The notes: generated from the sequence alone by a model not told the origin. A DNA stretch of 64,000 bases from Corallochytrium limacisporum (GCA_002811645.1 PDIP01000030.1:214383-278382), one strand, 5' to 3'; shown: positions 9,854 through 22,681, counted from the first letter of the stretch. Program-made: numbers and translations.

Positions 9854-10672
9854 ATGAACGACGAAGAACAGCTTAACATTCTGAAGACTAACCTTGCAGA
9901 CCGTAACACGGATGTAATGCACTCTCGCAAGAAGAAAGCTCGTCTTGCTATCGATCCCATGATGTTTAGTGGTGAGAAATCCGCGATCCTGGACGGGTAC
10001 TCCGACTTTCGTGCTTTCATGCGTGAGCAGGTTCCGGACTACATTGGCGAGCTGGTTGAAGCCATGGGCTTTGATACTCCCGAGATTCTGGCGGCAACAT
10101 TTGACACCACCCGTGGCTCGAAGAACACCGTTGATGATATCGAACGCTATGTCACTGAGACCTACACAGATCAGAAGGTCGGCACATGGGACCCCGCCAG
10201 TGGACGTCGTTTTCTCTTCCCTCCTGGTCATCGTGCCAAGCTGTTACTAATGGTTGAGCGTGTCCGCGAGATGGTGAAGCAGAATCAAGCCAATGCTCGC
10301 AACCGTCGTGGCCATGCTAAGCCAATTATTGGATTCGGTCAGAAGAATCTGAATGACAGTGACCTGAAAAAGCTCGAGAAGTTGGTAGCCGAGCAGATTG
10401 AGAAGTGGGCTCTGAAGCGCCACGAGTACGGTGACTTGAAGAAGGACGAAGACTACAAAATCGAAGCCGTCCGCGATATTCGTAATCCCACCACTGCTAC
10501 TCTTTCTGTGACCTGCATGACGTGCCAGAAGCGTAACATGCTGGCCAACTCCAACGGTCGCTTCGTGGTGTCCAACTGGACCCGTCATGTCATGAAGGAG
10601 TGCCCGAAGACGAAAAACCGTGAGCTGCGGCCAGCTTCTTCGATGGCTCCTCCTGTTGCTGCCAAACCTTAA
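9854..10672 (+). CDS. Hypothetical protein with a C-terminal C2HC zinc-binding motif
   Basis: 272 residues, not assigned to a named family. The N-terminal third contains acidic and helical sequence around a FRAFMREQVPDYI segment. A middle stretch with FPPGHRAKLLLMVERV (about 120-140) recalls the end of a SAM-like helical domain, but weakly. Near the C-terminus is CMTC followed about 20 residues later by WTRHVMKEC, a C2HC pattern that probably binds zinc, as in BED-like or similar fingers. A Lys-rich patch (about 25-29) could be a nuclear signal. The start is the first ATG; the frame upstream has only a TTG. Possible nucleic-acid-binding protein by inference only. Confidence 0.6.
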   Translation: MNDEEQLNILKTNLADRNTDVMHSRKKKARLAIDPMMFSGEKSAILDGYSDFRAFMREQVPDYIGELVEAMGFDTPEILAATFDTTRGSKNTVDDIERYVTETYTDQKVGTWDPASGRRFLFPPGHRAKLLLMVERVREMVKQNQANARNRRGHAKPIIGFGQKNLNDSDLKKLEKLVAEQIEKWALKRHEYGDLKKDEDYKIEAVRDIRNPTTATLSVTCMTCQKRNMLANSNGRFVVSNWTRHVMKECPKTKNRELRPASSMAPPVAAKP

Positions 10673-10819
10673 ACGTACAAACATCCTTTCCATTTTGAAT
10701 CCAATACTACGCATAGTTCTAATCCATGATAACTTGCAGTCTAAGAAATTATGTTTATGCCATGTACGAATGAATTAAATGGTTACGAACAAACCAATGC
10801 GAATAGTTCGGCTCAATCT

Positions 10820-12679
<1,860 letters not shown>

Positions 12680-13438
12680 ATGGTGCAAACGAACAATATG
12701 ATTATCAGACTGCTGCTGGCAGCAGTCGCAATGGCGGCACAGATCAGTGGTAAGGGTAAAGAATTTGTTGATGAGACATATGAGGAAGAAAAGGGAGTAA
12801 CTTTTCCTTTATCACGGAGTGGAATACACACTGAACTTAATTTTGAACTTCCAGATCGGGAAGCGATTTGCTTTGAGGAGTACGTCAAAGAAGATGAAAC
12901 CCTGCATTTGGAGTATCAGGTGTTTCTAGGAGGCAACTTAGACGTGGACGTGCAGCTGACCTCTCCCGGAGGAAAGGTTATGTATCAAGCAAGAAAGCAG
13001 AAGTTTGCAGAGAAAGAGGTCACGGCTCCTGAAACTGGGTTCTATAGCATATGTTTCTCCAACGAAATGTCCTCTGTGACTCATAAGCGAATTTATATTA
13101 ATGTTGGAGCTGGTGACTACATGAGACGGCTTCCGGAAGAAGCAGGGAAGAACACAGTCCTGGATAAACTTGGATCGATGGCAGAGTCCATACGATCCCA
13201 TATCAACAGCATCATTGATGACCAGACCCATCACCGCTTGGGTGAGGCTAAAGGATTTGAAAGGGCGAAGTATCTGAACAGTGCAATTTCATGGTGGTCT
13301 GGTTTACAAGCCATTGTCATGCTTCTTATATCGTTTACACAGGTATACTTCATTCGCGGGATGTTCGTTCTCTCCTCGGAAGCCGAGATGCGCAAGGGCA
13401 AGCATCGCTACCACGGCCTCGGCAAGGTTGACATCTGA
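12680..13438 (+). CDS. p24 family (EMP24/TMED) cargo receptor
   Basis: 252 residues. A signal peptide (about 7-24, starting from either Met1 or Met7) precedes a GOLD domain. The GOLD part shows the usual ICFEEYVKEDE and ETGFYSICFSN segments. A helical stretch follows and one membrane span lies at about 205-228 (LQAIVMLLISFTQVYFI). p24 proteins cycle between ER and Golgi in COPII and COPI vesicles. The cytosolic tail is unusual: it runs about 22 residues past the span, is rich in charged residues and ends in GKVDI, without the usual short FF...KKxx ending. An intron or altered end could explain this, but the reading frame is clean. Confidence 0.82.
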   Translation: MVQTNNMIIRLLLAAVAMAAQISGKGKEFVDETYEEEKGVTFPLSRSGIHTELNFELPDREAICFEEYVKEDETLHLEYQVFLGGNLDVDVQLTSPGGKVMYQARKQKFAEKEVTAPETGFYSICFSNEMSSVTHKRIYINVGAGDYMRRLPEEAGKNTVLDKLGSMAESIRSHINSIIDDQTHHRLGEAKGFERAKYLNSAISWWSGLQAIVMLLISFTQVYFIRGMFVLSSEAEMRKGKHRYHGLGKVDI

Positions 13439-14150
13439 ATCGCCCTCACATTTTTCGCATTAAATCTTGTCTGTAGTGCCTAGCAGAGTCATTTTAATCT
13501 CAGCGGTGACAGATGTGTAGGACACCACGTCCTAAGGAACCTGTATATCGCTCTAAACACTTTTTGGGCAAGTCTTCGGGGGCTTGTTTTCGCCTCGGTT
13601 TGATTTTCCCCCGCGCAAATCGAACCCCCGCTCCCCCCGGGGGGGGGGGGCAGAAAGTCAGGTCCCGTCAGTACTCAACACGGTCCACTGGCCCTGGCGC
13701 GGGGGTCGGAGGGATACATATTTCAGTGTGATTTAGGGTAGTATGGAAAGAAGTACAGTTCCAACCTGGCCAGCGGACGGGAGGTATCGCTCTGGATTCG
13801 AGCGGGAAAAAAGGACGAGCTGAAACGTCGCTGGTTGCGAGGGCCGCACTCGGAACAAGGCGCCACAGTGAGACCCCGTGGAGGAGGAAACTGAGTGTGA
13901 CGTGTTGGTGTGCGGATGTTTAGCAACGTGGATGCTTGCCTTCGTTGTGAATATGGAGCTATTTAGTACATACCAGAGCTAAGTTTTCACCGGCCAAACA
14001 CGATAATGTATACACCTCTTGTCCATAACCTGGACTGTGGGCATTTCCACTAGAGTTTCAAATCAGGGAGCCGAACATGGTATAGTTGAGTGGAGTGTCA
14101 ACACATAGGACACAAAATCCCACACTCCCGATCTATTCTATATAGATAAT
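13439..14150. other. Intergenic spacer
   Basis: About 700 bp between two plus-strand genes, with a C6G12 junction at 13633. No coding or RNA gene was recognised. Confidence 0.4.
13633..13650. repeat. Poly-C/poly-G junction (C6G12)
   Basis: A run of six C followed directly by twelve G. Similar junctions lie at 21773, 22666 and 34500, always between genes. Confidence 0.6.
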
Positions 14151-16112
14151 ATGGACGACGATTGGGTTGACTTAGATGACCGTCTCATTCGAGACCGGTA
14201 CAATGAGGGTTTGGATAGCGACCTGGATGACGATTTCGAAGCAATGGAGCTCCCCCACGTCCGCGACGAGAATGGAACGGAGGACAAACTTACAGCACTT
14301 TTGCATGAATTGGAAATGGAGGCGAAAGCTGCCGGGACAAATGAATACAACAATAAGCGAAAGGACTTCAAAGAGTTACCAGAAGAGGGCGTCGATCTGA
14401 ACAGAGGCAAACGAGAATACGAACACATTGGAGCGACGGTACATAAGAGTGACGCAAAGCTGGCTGGGCTTGCAGGGACAGCTCTTAAGGAAGAGTCCAC
14501 AGAGGCTGATGTCACTGCCTCCGCGACAGACCAAGAGAAGGGTGCGCATGGCGATTCTTTGGAAGAGCTGGCAGAGGAAATTAAGGAAATTCGAGAGATC
14601 AGGAAGATGACCGGGAACCGCCCTCCAGAGGCTTGGGGCGGCTCGCTAAAAGAATACATTTCCAAGCAAGTTAGCGAGAACATGTCGAGCATCATCGGAA
14701 CCACAGCCGAGGAACGTCGGGGAAATGTATCGAAAAACTCTGAGGCCAGCAAACTGTTGATTGACGCAATTCAGAGCATTGGAAGTAGTACTTTGGCGTC
14801 TGCCATTGTGGATTATGTAGTGGCGAAGGAGACCGCAAGAGCCACAAATGATATTGATACCGCATACATTCAGAATCAATTGTCAGGAAGTCCTGCACAG
14901 GCGGCCCTGGCAATGAGGAAAGCAAAGAAATCGCATGGTAAGATGGGAACGCGGAAGCCGAAGAAACATTTGAAGGGCAAGGCAAAAGCGCCCATGCGAC
15001 AGATGGGCACAGAGTATGAATCCCAATACCCTGTTCAAGACCACAAGGACAGTCAAAGAGTAAGGGATGAGGATCAGATAATCGTGGGCGAGGCACCAAA
15101 CTATGATGAAGACGAATACGTAGTCAAAGAGATCTACCGCAAAGCCAAGCCACAGCCATCATCATCGCCTTCCCGTTCCCAACGTGCTCAGGCGCAGACG
15201 CTTCGCGAAGAGGATGTCCCCGCACCACGTCCACTGACAAAGATTTCATCACGTACGGAGCGTGGTGCATCTATGCTCGATCTCCTGGACTCATACAATT
15301 TGGAGGGGCTAGAGAAGAACTTCACTTCTGGTGGGCAGGCTGCTTTTGAAGATGTCGAGTTGGAAGGAGTTTTCGAGTCGGCTCAGTTGGGCGGCGAGCT
15401 CGATCTTGGAGTGGATACACAGCCCGAGTTCAATGATTCCAGACACCAATTCGCCATAGATACTGTGGAGCACGTCCATGTCGTCTCCCCTGGGGCGGCG
15501 AGAACAGAAGCACATGTCTCGTATGTTCCAAAGTCAAGCTTTGGTCAAGATGATAGAACGGCCCGAGGCAAATCAACAAGCCCGGTGCCAAGCTCCGGGC
15601 AATTCTCTGAGGGTGGACGCAAAGTGGGACTCAAGACCGGTGATGTCTTTATTCGAGTACGGGATGTCGGAGTGCAGTGCGTGGCGAGAGTCAGGAACGT
15701 GGCATTACAAGTTGGACCGGACAATGTACGGGGCAATGTCAAGTTTACGCCTGGTGGAGCTGTCCGTGAACAGGGTACCCAACCGTCTGTGAGCGACTTG
15801 CGTTTCTTCAATCGGAACCCTGAACAGGCTGCCAAGCTCTACGGAGCGCAGCACGCAGACTTTCCCCAACGCCAGAACCCACGGCCGGTCCGTGCGGCCC
15901 ATGGAGGATTGGCTTACACACTCATTATGGATCCCCCGCGCACGCAGAACGTTCCGAAGGGTGCCGCCAAAGAGCGCATCTTGAAGCCCACTAAGTTGTC
16001 CGAGGAGAACGGAAGGAGTATGAAAACTGGCACTGGGCCTGATCGCCACATGCAAGAAGCAACAGCCCGACGAGAGGAGAAGAAGGCTGCAGAAATGAGA
16101 CTCAACATCTGA
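14151..16112 (+). CDS. Large acidic protein of unknown function
   Basis: 653 residues, not recognised. The N-terminus is very acidic (MDDDWVDLDDRLIRDRY, then further D/E clusters). A region around 165-270 is helical and ends in a strongly basic patch (KAKKSHGKMGTRKPKKHLKGKAK). A long low-complexity middle part follows. Residues about 490-580 look folded (GDVFIRVRDVGVQCVARVRNVALQVG, then GGAVREQGTQPSVSDLRFF). The last 30 residues are a charged helix rich in R, E and K. No signal peptide or membrane span. The ATG is followed by coding sequence with no better downstream start. It could be a nuclear or cytoskeletal scaffold, but nothing in the sequence decides this. Confidence 0.65.
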   Translation: MDDDWVDLDDRLIRDRYNEGLDSDLDDDFEAMELPHVRDENGTEDKLTALLHELEMEAKAAGTNEYNNKRKDFKELPEEGVDLNRGKREYEHIGATVHKSDAKLAGLAGTALKEESTEADVTASATDQEKGAHGDSLEELAEEIKEIREIRKMTGNRPPEAWGGSLKEYISKQVSENMSSIIGTTAEERRGNVSKNSEASKLLIDAIQSIGSSTLASAIVDYVVAKETARATNDIDTAYIQNQLSGSPAQAALAMRKAKKSHGKMGTRKPKKHLKGKAKAPMRQMGTEYESQYPVQDHKDSQRVRDEDQIIVGEAPNYDEDEYVVKEIYRKAKPQPSSSPSRSQRAQAQTLREEDVPAPRPLTKISSRTERGASMLDLLDSYNLEGLEKNFTSGGQAAFEDVELEGVFESAQLGGELDLGVDTQPEFNDSRHQFAIDTVEHVHVVSPGAARTEAHVSYVPKSSFGQDDRTARGKSTSPVPSSGQFSEGGRKVGLKTGDVFIRVRDVGVQCVARVRNVALQVGPDNVRGNVKFTPGGAVREQGTQPSVSDLRFFNRNPEQAAKLYGAQHADFPQRQNPRPVRAAHGGLAYTLIMDPPRTQNVPKGAAKERILKPTKLSEENGRSMKTGTGPDRHMQEATARREEKKAAEMRLNI

Positions 16113-16391
16113 TCAACCTGCTAATATTAAAAAGGAAATCCGTGGTAGGCAACATCCGAACCTCCCAACTGACCTAATGTTTGGATCAATCATCGCTTTC
16201 GTAACGTACGACATACATAATATACACGCATACCTGAGGTTGTGTGGAAACTGGTCCAGCTAGTTCACTGCGAACCAAACCGGGACACCACGAGTGCCCC
16301 GGGCCACTCTCTACAGACACGCTCTGACCCCACATCACAGCTCGCTCAGAGATGGCAGGAGATTTTTACCTCGACCCCGCTCCCGCCCCTC

Positions 16392-16407
16392 GGTACTTCC
16401 AATACTG
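16392..16407. repeat. 16-bp palindromic element, copy B
   Basis: GGTACTTCCAATACTG; aligns without gaps to copies at 8936 and 17516. Confidence 0.4.
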
Positions 16408-17313
16408 TATCTGTCGCCCATCGTCCCGCTCCCGCAGGGTTTGTATGATAGGGCTACACAATGATTCGTACCGCGCGGAATTTTTTTTTTTACGCTTCTC
16501 CCTCCCTCGCTCTTTAATGGCACAAGACCCCATTGTTCAACTTTTTTATGAGTAGTCTCCGTACCGAACGTACCCATCTCTGAGTTGGCAGTTCCGCATG
16601 GGGGTGTCATTTCATCTCATTCGAAGTCTGCAAATGCTTCCACTCGTTCTTGGATGTGTAGTGAAGCATGAGCACGCCTCCTTGGGCATCCGACCCGATC
16701 AGTTACGTTCTCTCGATACAATACGAATACTAAAGGGTTTTTATAATCTTTCGTACCATGCCATTCTGCGCAAACTTACGTCGTTTATCCCATTCCCGCC
16801 GTTTCTCATATTAGGCAGGTTCAGTTTGGTCTCAGCCATTGACTGATGAGTAACATCACCGTAGGCTGATTTGGTCCCCACACGGTGACCAGCGGTCCCC
16901 AGGATACCATTCCAGACGGGAAAAATGTCAAACTGGCAATGGGCACCCAAGCTCTGGTACATTTCTACCGTACCGGGGCGGTACGGCTGGAAGAGAACAA
17001 GGAGGGGGGGTGGTGGGCAGGGGAATGGGGAGCGTCCGGCACGGGGGGGGTGTCAGCTGACGGACATTTTTTCGAGTGAGATCCGTCCGAACTAAATCCC
17101 GCTCGTAAGCCGTTTCCGGCGGTGGGAGGGCTCGGGGTTCCAAAGGTAGGGTCGACCACTGTGTCTTTATTCGGTAAGGCAGATAAAGCCTCCCGTACTA
17201 AAGGGCCCGCATTGACGACCAATATTGGAAACACACGTATGCCAACCGTCGGAACAGAAAAGTTTGTGAGTTTTGAAATAAAAAATGCATATTTACTGAA
17301 AAATTGGAGGAAG

Positions 17314-17337
17314 GGTTGGTTGGTTGGTTGGTTGGTT
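17314..17337. repeat. GGTT microsatellite, six units
   Basis: Tetranucleotide GGTT repeated six times, directly after an AT-rich stretch. Confidence 0.8.
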
Positions 17338-17515
17338 CTTTCGTTCGTCCGCGTCTGTTTTCTTCACTAACGTAATCCTTCGGATTGTTCCGTCCCGTCA
17401 AGGAGAATCTTTGGCCGGCGAGTTTCGAATTCTTTGTCGGCCTTAAACACTGGCGCCCGCTCTGTCCGAACCGGGAGCGGGTAGAGGTGGAAAAATCGAT
17501 GTGTCGCGTCGCGAT

Positions 17516-17531
17516 GGTACTTTCAGTACTG
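17516..17531. repeat. 16-bp palindromic element, copy C
   Basis: GGTACTTTCAGTACTG; differs from copy B at three positions. Copies B and C are 1.1 kb apart in the same spacer. Confidence 0.4.
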
Positions 17532-18025
17532 AGACTCTGGTCGGATTGTCTTAGGGCTTGCTAGGACCGCACCAGATATTAAGGTCTGCTTTAGGGCAGC
17601 TGGTGAGTTTGGGAAGGGCGAAGGAGGAGGAGGGGGGGGGGGAGGAAGGGGAAAAGCTCTCTGCGTGTCTGTGTCGTGCGGGTTCGGAGGCGGTTCAGGA
17701 GATTGGGGGGAGGGATGACTGTGTGTCCATTGGCCCGGTAGGGAGACTGTACGCCAAAGATCTTCGCAGTCAATCTGTGAAGAGGAGGGAGGAGGGCGGG
17801 GGAGGGACGATGAAGGAAGGAGGACGAAGGAACGCGAAGCGTGACCGGCATAAGGTGCCAGACGCACCGGTTCATAGGGAGGAGGAGTCTGTTCCAAACC
17901 GGGCAAGCGGTTGCCATCAGGTGATGATATAGTTTGTGCAGTTCGGTACGATTATGAATTCGCGTGGGTTCGTCATAGTCCGTACAGTTATGTCATTCAC
18001 TATACGTGGCATGCATCTCTAACCG

Positions 18026-18034
18026 TATTTAAAA
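18026..18034 (+). promoter_or_regulatory. TATA-like element of the Patched-type gene
   Basis: TATTTAAAA, 87 bp upstream of ATG 18113. Confidence 0.55.
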
Positions 18035-18112
18035 TGTCACTGTTCAACGATCGAGAATTATGTTCAACTTCCTTTATCCAATTCTTATAATTTCTATTCT
18101 TACATTTTCGCA

Positions 18113-20899
18113 ATGAGTGCGAAAGATTCTATCGATGATAGTCAGGATCCATACATTCGGGACTCCACTACGGGGACGGAAGATCCTGCCAACAGTGAGC
18201 CGTCGGGCAGCGAAGATGGCAATGGTGAACCTGGGTGGCTGCGTCGGCTGTCTTTGACGGTCGACTCCGTCCTCAGCCGATTCTTCTTCAGGTTGGGGTT
18301 GGCGGTAGCAAAACGCCCGTATACTACAATGGGGATGGTATTCTTCTTTGCGCTACTGTGTTCTCTCGGCATCCTCATGCTGGATGTGGAGTCCCGGGGT
18401 AGTCGACTATGGGTACCGCAAGACTCGCTTGCCCTCGAACAGCAAGACTACGTGCTTGAATACTTCCCCAATGGCCAGCGGGAGACCATTCTGCTATACA
18501 CAGCACCAGATCAAACTAGCGATGTTCTTAATGCAGACATCCTGTCTGCTATGCTGCGTGTACACAACGATATTCTGGCCATCCAGAGTACAGTGGATGA
18601 TACGACCTTCACATATCAGGATATCTGTGTCGAAATCAACGGAGTGTGCCAAATTCAGAACATTCTGTACCTCTGGAACTACGACGCTGCAGTCATTGCT
18701 GGCCTGTCCAATGCTGATATTTTGAGTGCAATTAATGCACAGCCGGCCTTTGTGGACTCCCTAGGCAATGTCATTCCGATTGATTTCCTACTCGGTGGCA
18801 TCGAAACCAACGCCAATGGAGACGTTACTGGAGCCAAAGCATTGCGCACGCAATATCTGGAGAATGCAGAGCCTCCGGAGGTTGTGGACGCTCCTGAGCG
18901 GGACAAAGCTGAACAGTGGGAAGACGATGTCGTCCAGTTGACCGTAGAAGCTAATCCACAACCAGAGGCTGGGATCATCTTCATTGCGCTTTCGTCTGAG
19001 AAATCTGAAGATGATGCTGCCTCAGAAGCCATCAATGCCGACATTGCCCTTCTGTCCGTTGGTTACATCCTGATTCTTTTCTATGTGACCATCAATCTCG
19101 GACGATGGAACTTGCGAGACTTCAAACTTGGTCTGTCCTTTGGGGGCATTGTCGCGTTTGGTATGGCCATCGCCGGGTCTTTCGGCTTGAGCTCCCTATT
19201 CGGACAGCTGTACGGGCCCGTGCACTCCACTCTGCCGTTCCTGATTCTCGGCATTGGTGTGGATGACATGTTTGTTGTCTATAACTCCTTCCGCGAGATT
19301 AGCAAGACCCGTGGTTCCGTTGAAGAACGCGCTGGTTTGGCACTCAGTTACGCAGGTGTTAGCATCGCCCTGACATCAATGACAGACTTCTTTGCCTTCC
19401 TGATTGGGGCCACCACTGCGCTTCCTGCACTGTCCTCTTTCTCCATCTATGCGGCAATCGGAATCTTTCTGGTGTTTGTGTTCCAATGCACATGGTTTGT
19501 GGCATGCATAGTTATCGATGAGCGCCGCGTGCTAGCCAATAAGAATGCAGTGATCTGTTGCATGACCCTAAAGAAGGAGCGTGATCATCTGGAGCCCCAT
19601 GAGCAGCGTGGCTACATAGCCAAGTTCTTCGAGAGGTACTACGCGCCGGCCTTAGTAAAAGGTTGGGCACCGTGCACTTTTGCCATTCTATTGTGGATGG
19701 GCGTGGCTGGCGTTGCCATCTACGGTGCAACTCAGATTCCGACTGAATTCGACTACCGTCTCTTCATGCCCGGTGATCATTATATTCAGGACTACTATAA
19801 AGTCCAGGATGAGTACTTCAACACCCTCGGCATGCCCTTCTATACCTACACAACGACAGAATTTGACCACTGTGCTCGTCAAACGGACCTTCAGGAGTTG
19901 GTTCCCGCCCTGGAAAACAGCCAGTGGACTGCTGATGGATCCGTGGTTTCCTGGTACGATGAGTTTACCCAGTGGGCGCAGACGAACTCCCCAGCAGACG
20001 TTGACGCCAATGGACAGATTCCTGACTGCGACCAGTTCGCCACCCTAATCTCTCAGTACGTGCAGGGTGACGGTGATCGATTTGAGGAAGACGTAATTCT
20101 GAATCCGGATGGGTCCGTGCTGACCGCCCGCATCTTTGCTCAGCACGTTCTGACAACCGGCTCTTCCGAGCAGCTGCCCATGATGGAGGACACAAGGGAG
20201 GTCGTGGAGTCCGTGGTGCCTGACAACAATGAGGCTTTCCCATTCGCATTTGCGTACATTTTCTTTGAGAGCTTTGCTACTATTGAAGCGGAGCTATTCC
20301 GCAACCTTGGTCTTGCCATGGCAATGGTGTTCCTCATCGTCCTGATCCTCACAGCCAATCTGGTCATTTCCATCCTCATCTTGATTGCTGTCACGACCAC
20401 CATCACAGGCGTGCTGGGCTTTGGCTACTTCTGGGACATGCAGATCGACACAGTCTTGGTGATCAACCTGGTCATCGCCATCGGTCTTTCTGTTGACTAC
20501 TCAGCCCACATTGGGCATACTTTCCTGAAGACGACCGGCACCCGGGCAGAACGAGCTACCGAAACCATCATCACCATGGGTCCCAGTGTGCTAAATGGTG
20601 GCATCTCCACGTTCCTGGCTTTTGCCCTACTCGCCAATTCAACATCATACATCTTCGAGGTCTTCTTCAAATCCTTCTTCCTGACCGTCGTACTCGGTCT
20701 CTTCCAGGGCTTAGTAGTTCTCCCAGCGGTTCTGTCCCTGATTGGACCTGCTTCCTATGGGGACAACATGACTCTAGAGCAACTTGAGGACATGGAGCCG
20801 AAACAACGGGCTTCTGTGCAGAAGAGGAAGAAGAAGTCTACCGAAGAAAGTGACCCGCCTCGCGAGAGCATGGCTTCTGGTGCCGTTGCTGTTGTGTAA
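18113..20899 (+). CDS. Patched/NPC1-type RND transporter with sterol-sensing domain
   Basis: 928 residues with two RND-like halves. A membrane span at about 75-95 is followed by a large extracytosolic loop. Then comes a five-helix sterol-sensing-type block (about 305-470) with the ILGIGVDDMFVVYNSF motif in its second to third helices. A second loop is followed by the matching C-terminal block (about 720-895) with IAIGLSVDYSAHIGHTF. The two GxxxDD/D motifs are the proton-relay positions of RND proteins. The closest type is the Patched-domain (PTCHD3-like) group rather than NPC1, which is longer and has an N-terminal sterol-binding domain. Probable role: sterol or lipid export across a membrane; the substrate is unknown. 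The C-terminal tail is basic (QKRKKKS). Confidence 0.85.
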   Translation: MSAKDSIDDSQDPYIRDSTTGTEDPANSEPSGSEDGNGEPGWLRRLSLTVDSVLSRFFFRLGLAVAKRPYTTMGMVFFFALLCSLGILMLDVESRGSRLWVPQDSLALEQQDYVLEYFPNGQRETILLYTAPDQTSDVLNADILSAMLRVHNDILAIQSTVDDTTFTYQDICVEINGVCQIQNILYLWNYDAAVIAGLSNADILSAINAQPAFVDSLGNVIPIDFLLGGIETNANGDVTGAKALRTQYLENAEPPEVVDAPERDKAEQWEDDVVQLTVEANPQPEAGIIFIALSSEKSEDDAASEAINADIALLSVGYILILFYVTINLGRWNLRDFKLGLSFGGIVAFGMAIAGSFGLSSLFGQLYGPVHSTLPFLILGIGVDDMFVVYNSFREISKTRGSVEERAGLALSYAGVSIALTSMTDFFAFLIGATTALPALSSFSIYAAIGIFLVFVFQCTWFVACIVIDERRVLANKNAVICCMTLKKERDHLEPHEQRGYIAKFFERYYAPALVKGWAPCTFAILLWMGVAGVAIYGATQIPTEFDYRLFMPGDHYIQDYYKVQDEYFNTLGMPFYTYTTTEFDHCARQTDLQELVPALENSQWTADGSVVSWYDEFTQWAQTNSPADVDANGQIPDCDQFATLISQYVQGDGDRFEEDVILNPDGSVLTARIFAQHVLTTGSSEQLPMMEDTREVVESVVPDNNEAFPFAFAYIFFESFATIEAELFRNLGLAMAMVFLIVLILTANLVISILILIAVTTTITGVLGFGYFWDMQIDTVLVINLVIAIGLSVDYSAHIGHTFLKTTGTRAERATETIITMGPSVLNGGISTFLAFALLANSTSYIFEVFFKSFFLTVVLGLFQGLVVLPAVLSLIGPASYGDNMTLEQLEDMEPKQRASVQKRKKKSTEESDPPRESMASGAVAVV

Positions 20900-20976
20900 G
20901 CCGTGCATCATTCCCCATCACATTGCTCTAGTGTATAACCCAATTCAAACATTCGCAAACATTCATGGTTTCCCTT

Positions 20977-21020
20977 CCATGCATCCATCCATGCATCCAT
21001 CCATGCATCCATCCATCCAT
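20977..21020. repeat. CCATGCATCCAT minisatellite
   Basis: A 12-bp unit, CCATGCATCCAT, repeated nearly four times, 78 bp after the stop of the Patched-type gene. Confidence 0.8.
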
Positions 21021-21624
21021 TGTATCATTATCAATATACCGCCACTGGCGCATACTTTCTCAGTCACCAATTTCGACAAACATTGGTCTGCCGAGGTCGA
21101 CATTCACACCAAGGGCACTCTGCTGTACTCTTGTTCCCCCAAAAACTTTGTTCGGCTGCTCTCCCTCCCTCGGAACAGGGACCAGCACCAGCCTCGTGTG
21201 TAGCGACTCCTCTCTGCAAGCGGCACACCCGCCGTCTCCCAAACGCCCCCCAAAGTTTCTCACGCGAAAGCGAGGAGAGGGGGGGGGGGGCATCGGAAGC
21301 GAACTGAGAACCCCAATGCCCCAATTGCCTGCCTGCTCATCGCCAGTGCCCATTGCCTCCTGCCCGGTGACCTGCTTGTGGACCGCAGTGAAGGTCAAAG
21401 GTGTCGGGACGCATCGTCTAACTGCCTGGGCCATATCTGGCCGAGACCGGCACAGGTTCAGGAAGAGGACACCGGACCACGGAAGATGCGCGATCGCAAC
21501 ACAATGGTGGTTAATTTTCCGGGCCAAAACCTTCTCGTTCTTGGAATTGTTATGCACGGTTTGGCTCTCTCCTTCACCCCGTGGATCCACTTACCCCCGA
21601 CGCGTGGGGGGGTGGAGTGAGAAG

Positions 21625-21659
21625 CCCACCCATCCATCCATCCATCCATTCATCCACCC
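21625..21659. repeat. CATC microsatellite
   Basis: Imperfect CCAT/CATC repeat; the same core as the tract at 20977. Confidence 0.7.
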
Positions 21660-21772
21660 GGTGCGTGTATCAACCCCCTTTGAAAGATTCCGCTCTAAAT
21701 ATGGGTCTCCTCTCAGTCGTATGTGTTTTTTTGGAGAACCGGCCTCCAACGAGCGGGATGACTGTATGAAAA

Positions 21773-21790
21773 CCCCCCCCCCCCGGGGGG
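21773..21790. repeat. Poly-C/poly-G junction (C12G6)
   Basis: Twelve C followed directly by six G, about 90 bp left of the assembly gap. Confidence 0.6.
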
Positions 21791-21879
21791 CACAAATTGG
21801 GCTTTCTACCACGCACAACGCCCAAAACACTTGGCCAACCCCAACAAAAAACAAATTGGGAGAAAATAATTGGGGGGGG

Positions 21880-22111
21880 NNNNNNNNNNNNNNNNNNNNN
21901 NNNNNNNNNNNNNNNNNNNNNNNNNNNNNNNNNNNNNNNNNNNNNNNNNNNNNNNNNNNNNNNNNNNNNNNNNNNNNNNNNNNNNNNNNNNNNNNNNNNN
22001 NNNNNNNNNNNNNNNNNNNNNNNNNNNNNNNNNNNNNNNNNNNNNNNNNNNNNNNNNNNNNNNNNNNNNNNNNNNNNNNNNNNNNNNNNNNNNNNNNNNN
22101 NNNNNNNNNNN
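21880..22111. other. Assembly gap (N run)
   Basis: 232 undetermined bases. The left flank ends in a G run and the right flank is G-rich, so the gap probably reflects a hard-to-read G tract. Confidence 0.95.
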
Positions 22112-22665
22112 GGAGCGGGATTGTTTGGGTTGGGGGGTGGGGGGGGGAAGGTCGGGAAAGGATTGAAGCGGTGGTTTTTTTTTTGGGAAGAATAATAACC
22201 CCGGGCACGCATGTGTGGTGGTGTAATACGAATCGACCAAATAGGAGTGATGGCATAAGTATCCACGTTTCGGTTTACGTGCGAATAAGAAAGGATGAGC
22301 GGACTCATTCACTGCTCCCCCATTATTGTAAATTATCCGTATATTATATTTTATATTATTAGTATTTATAGTGAATATGTTTACAAATTCAGGATATCAT
22401 TATGGGCACATGTTTGCGCAGTGGCTGTTATTTTTTTTCCTTTTTTTTTTCGGGAACGAGGAAAGCGAGAGTTTTGCATCCTCTCTTTAAGCTTTCTATG
22501 TTTATTACTATAATTTTTGTCCTTCTCTTTTTTTTGGGGGGGGGGGCCAAGATTGGCAGGGGCGCAGCAGAGAGAGAGGGAGAGCGAAGCAATCGGAGGT
22601 AGAGGGGTGTGTGTGTGTGTGGAGAGAGAGAGGGGTCGTCAAATTCGCAAGGAAGCCGACCGAAT

Positions 22666-22681
22666 CCCCCGGGGGGGGGGG
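22666..22681. repeat. Poly-C/poly-G junction (C5G11)
   Basis: Five C followed directly by eleven G. Confidence 0.55.

Larger units (their letters stand above)
16113..18112. other. Two-kilobase intergenic region
   Basis: No coding sequence recognised. It contains two copies of a 16-bp palindromic element (16392, 17516), a GGTT microsatellite (17314), several G-rich tracts (about 17005-17055 and 17620-17645) and the TATA-like element of the next gene (18026). The sequence around 16358-16392 recurs in imperfect reverse orientation around 17470-17500. Confidence 0.45.

Noticed and set aside
9854-10672. Translation factor eIF2 beta
   Set aside because: The Cys pattern (CMTC...H...C) and the absence of the eIF2-beta core do not fit; left as hypothetical.
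20965-22362. 465-codon plus-strand open frame
   Set aside because: It crosses the N gap and two CATC microsatellites and has no recognisable protein features.
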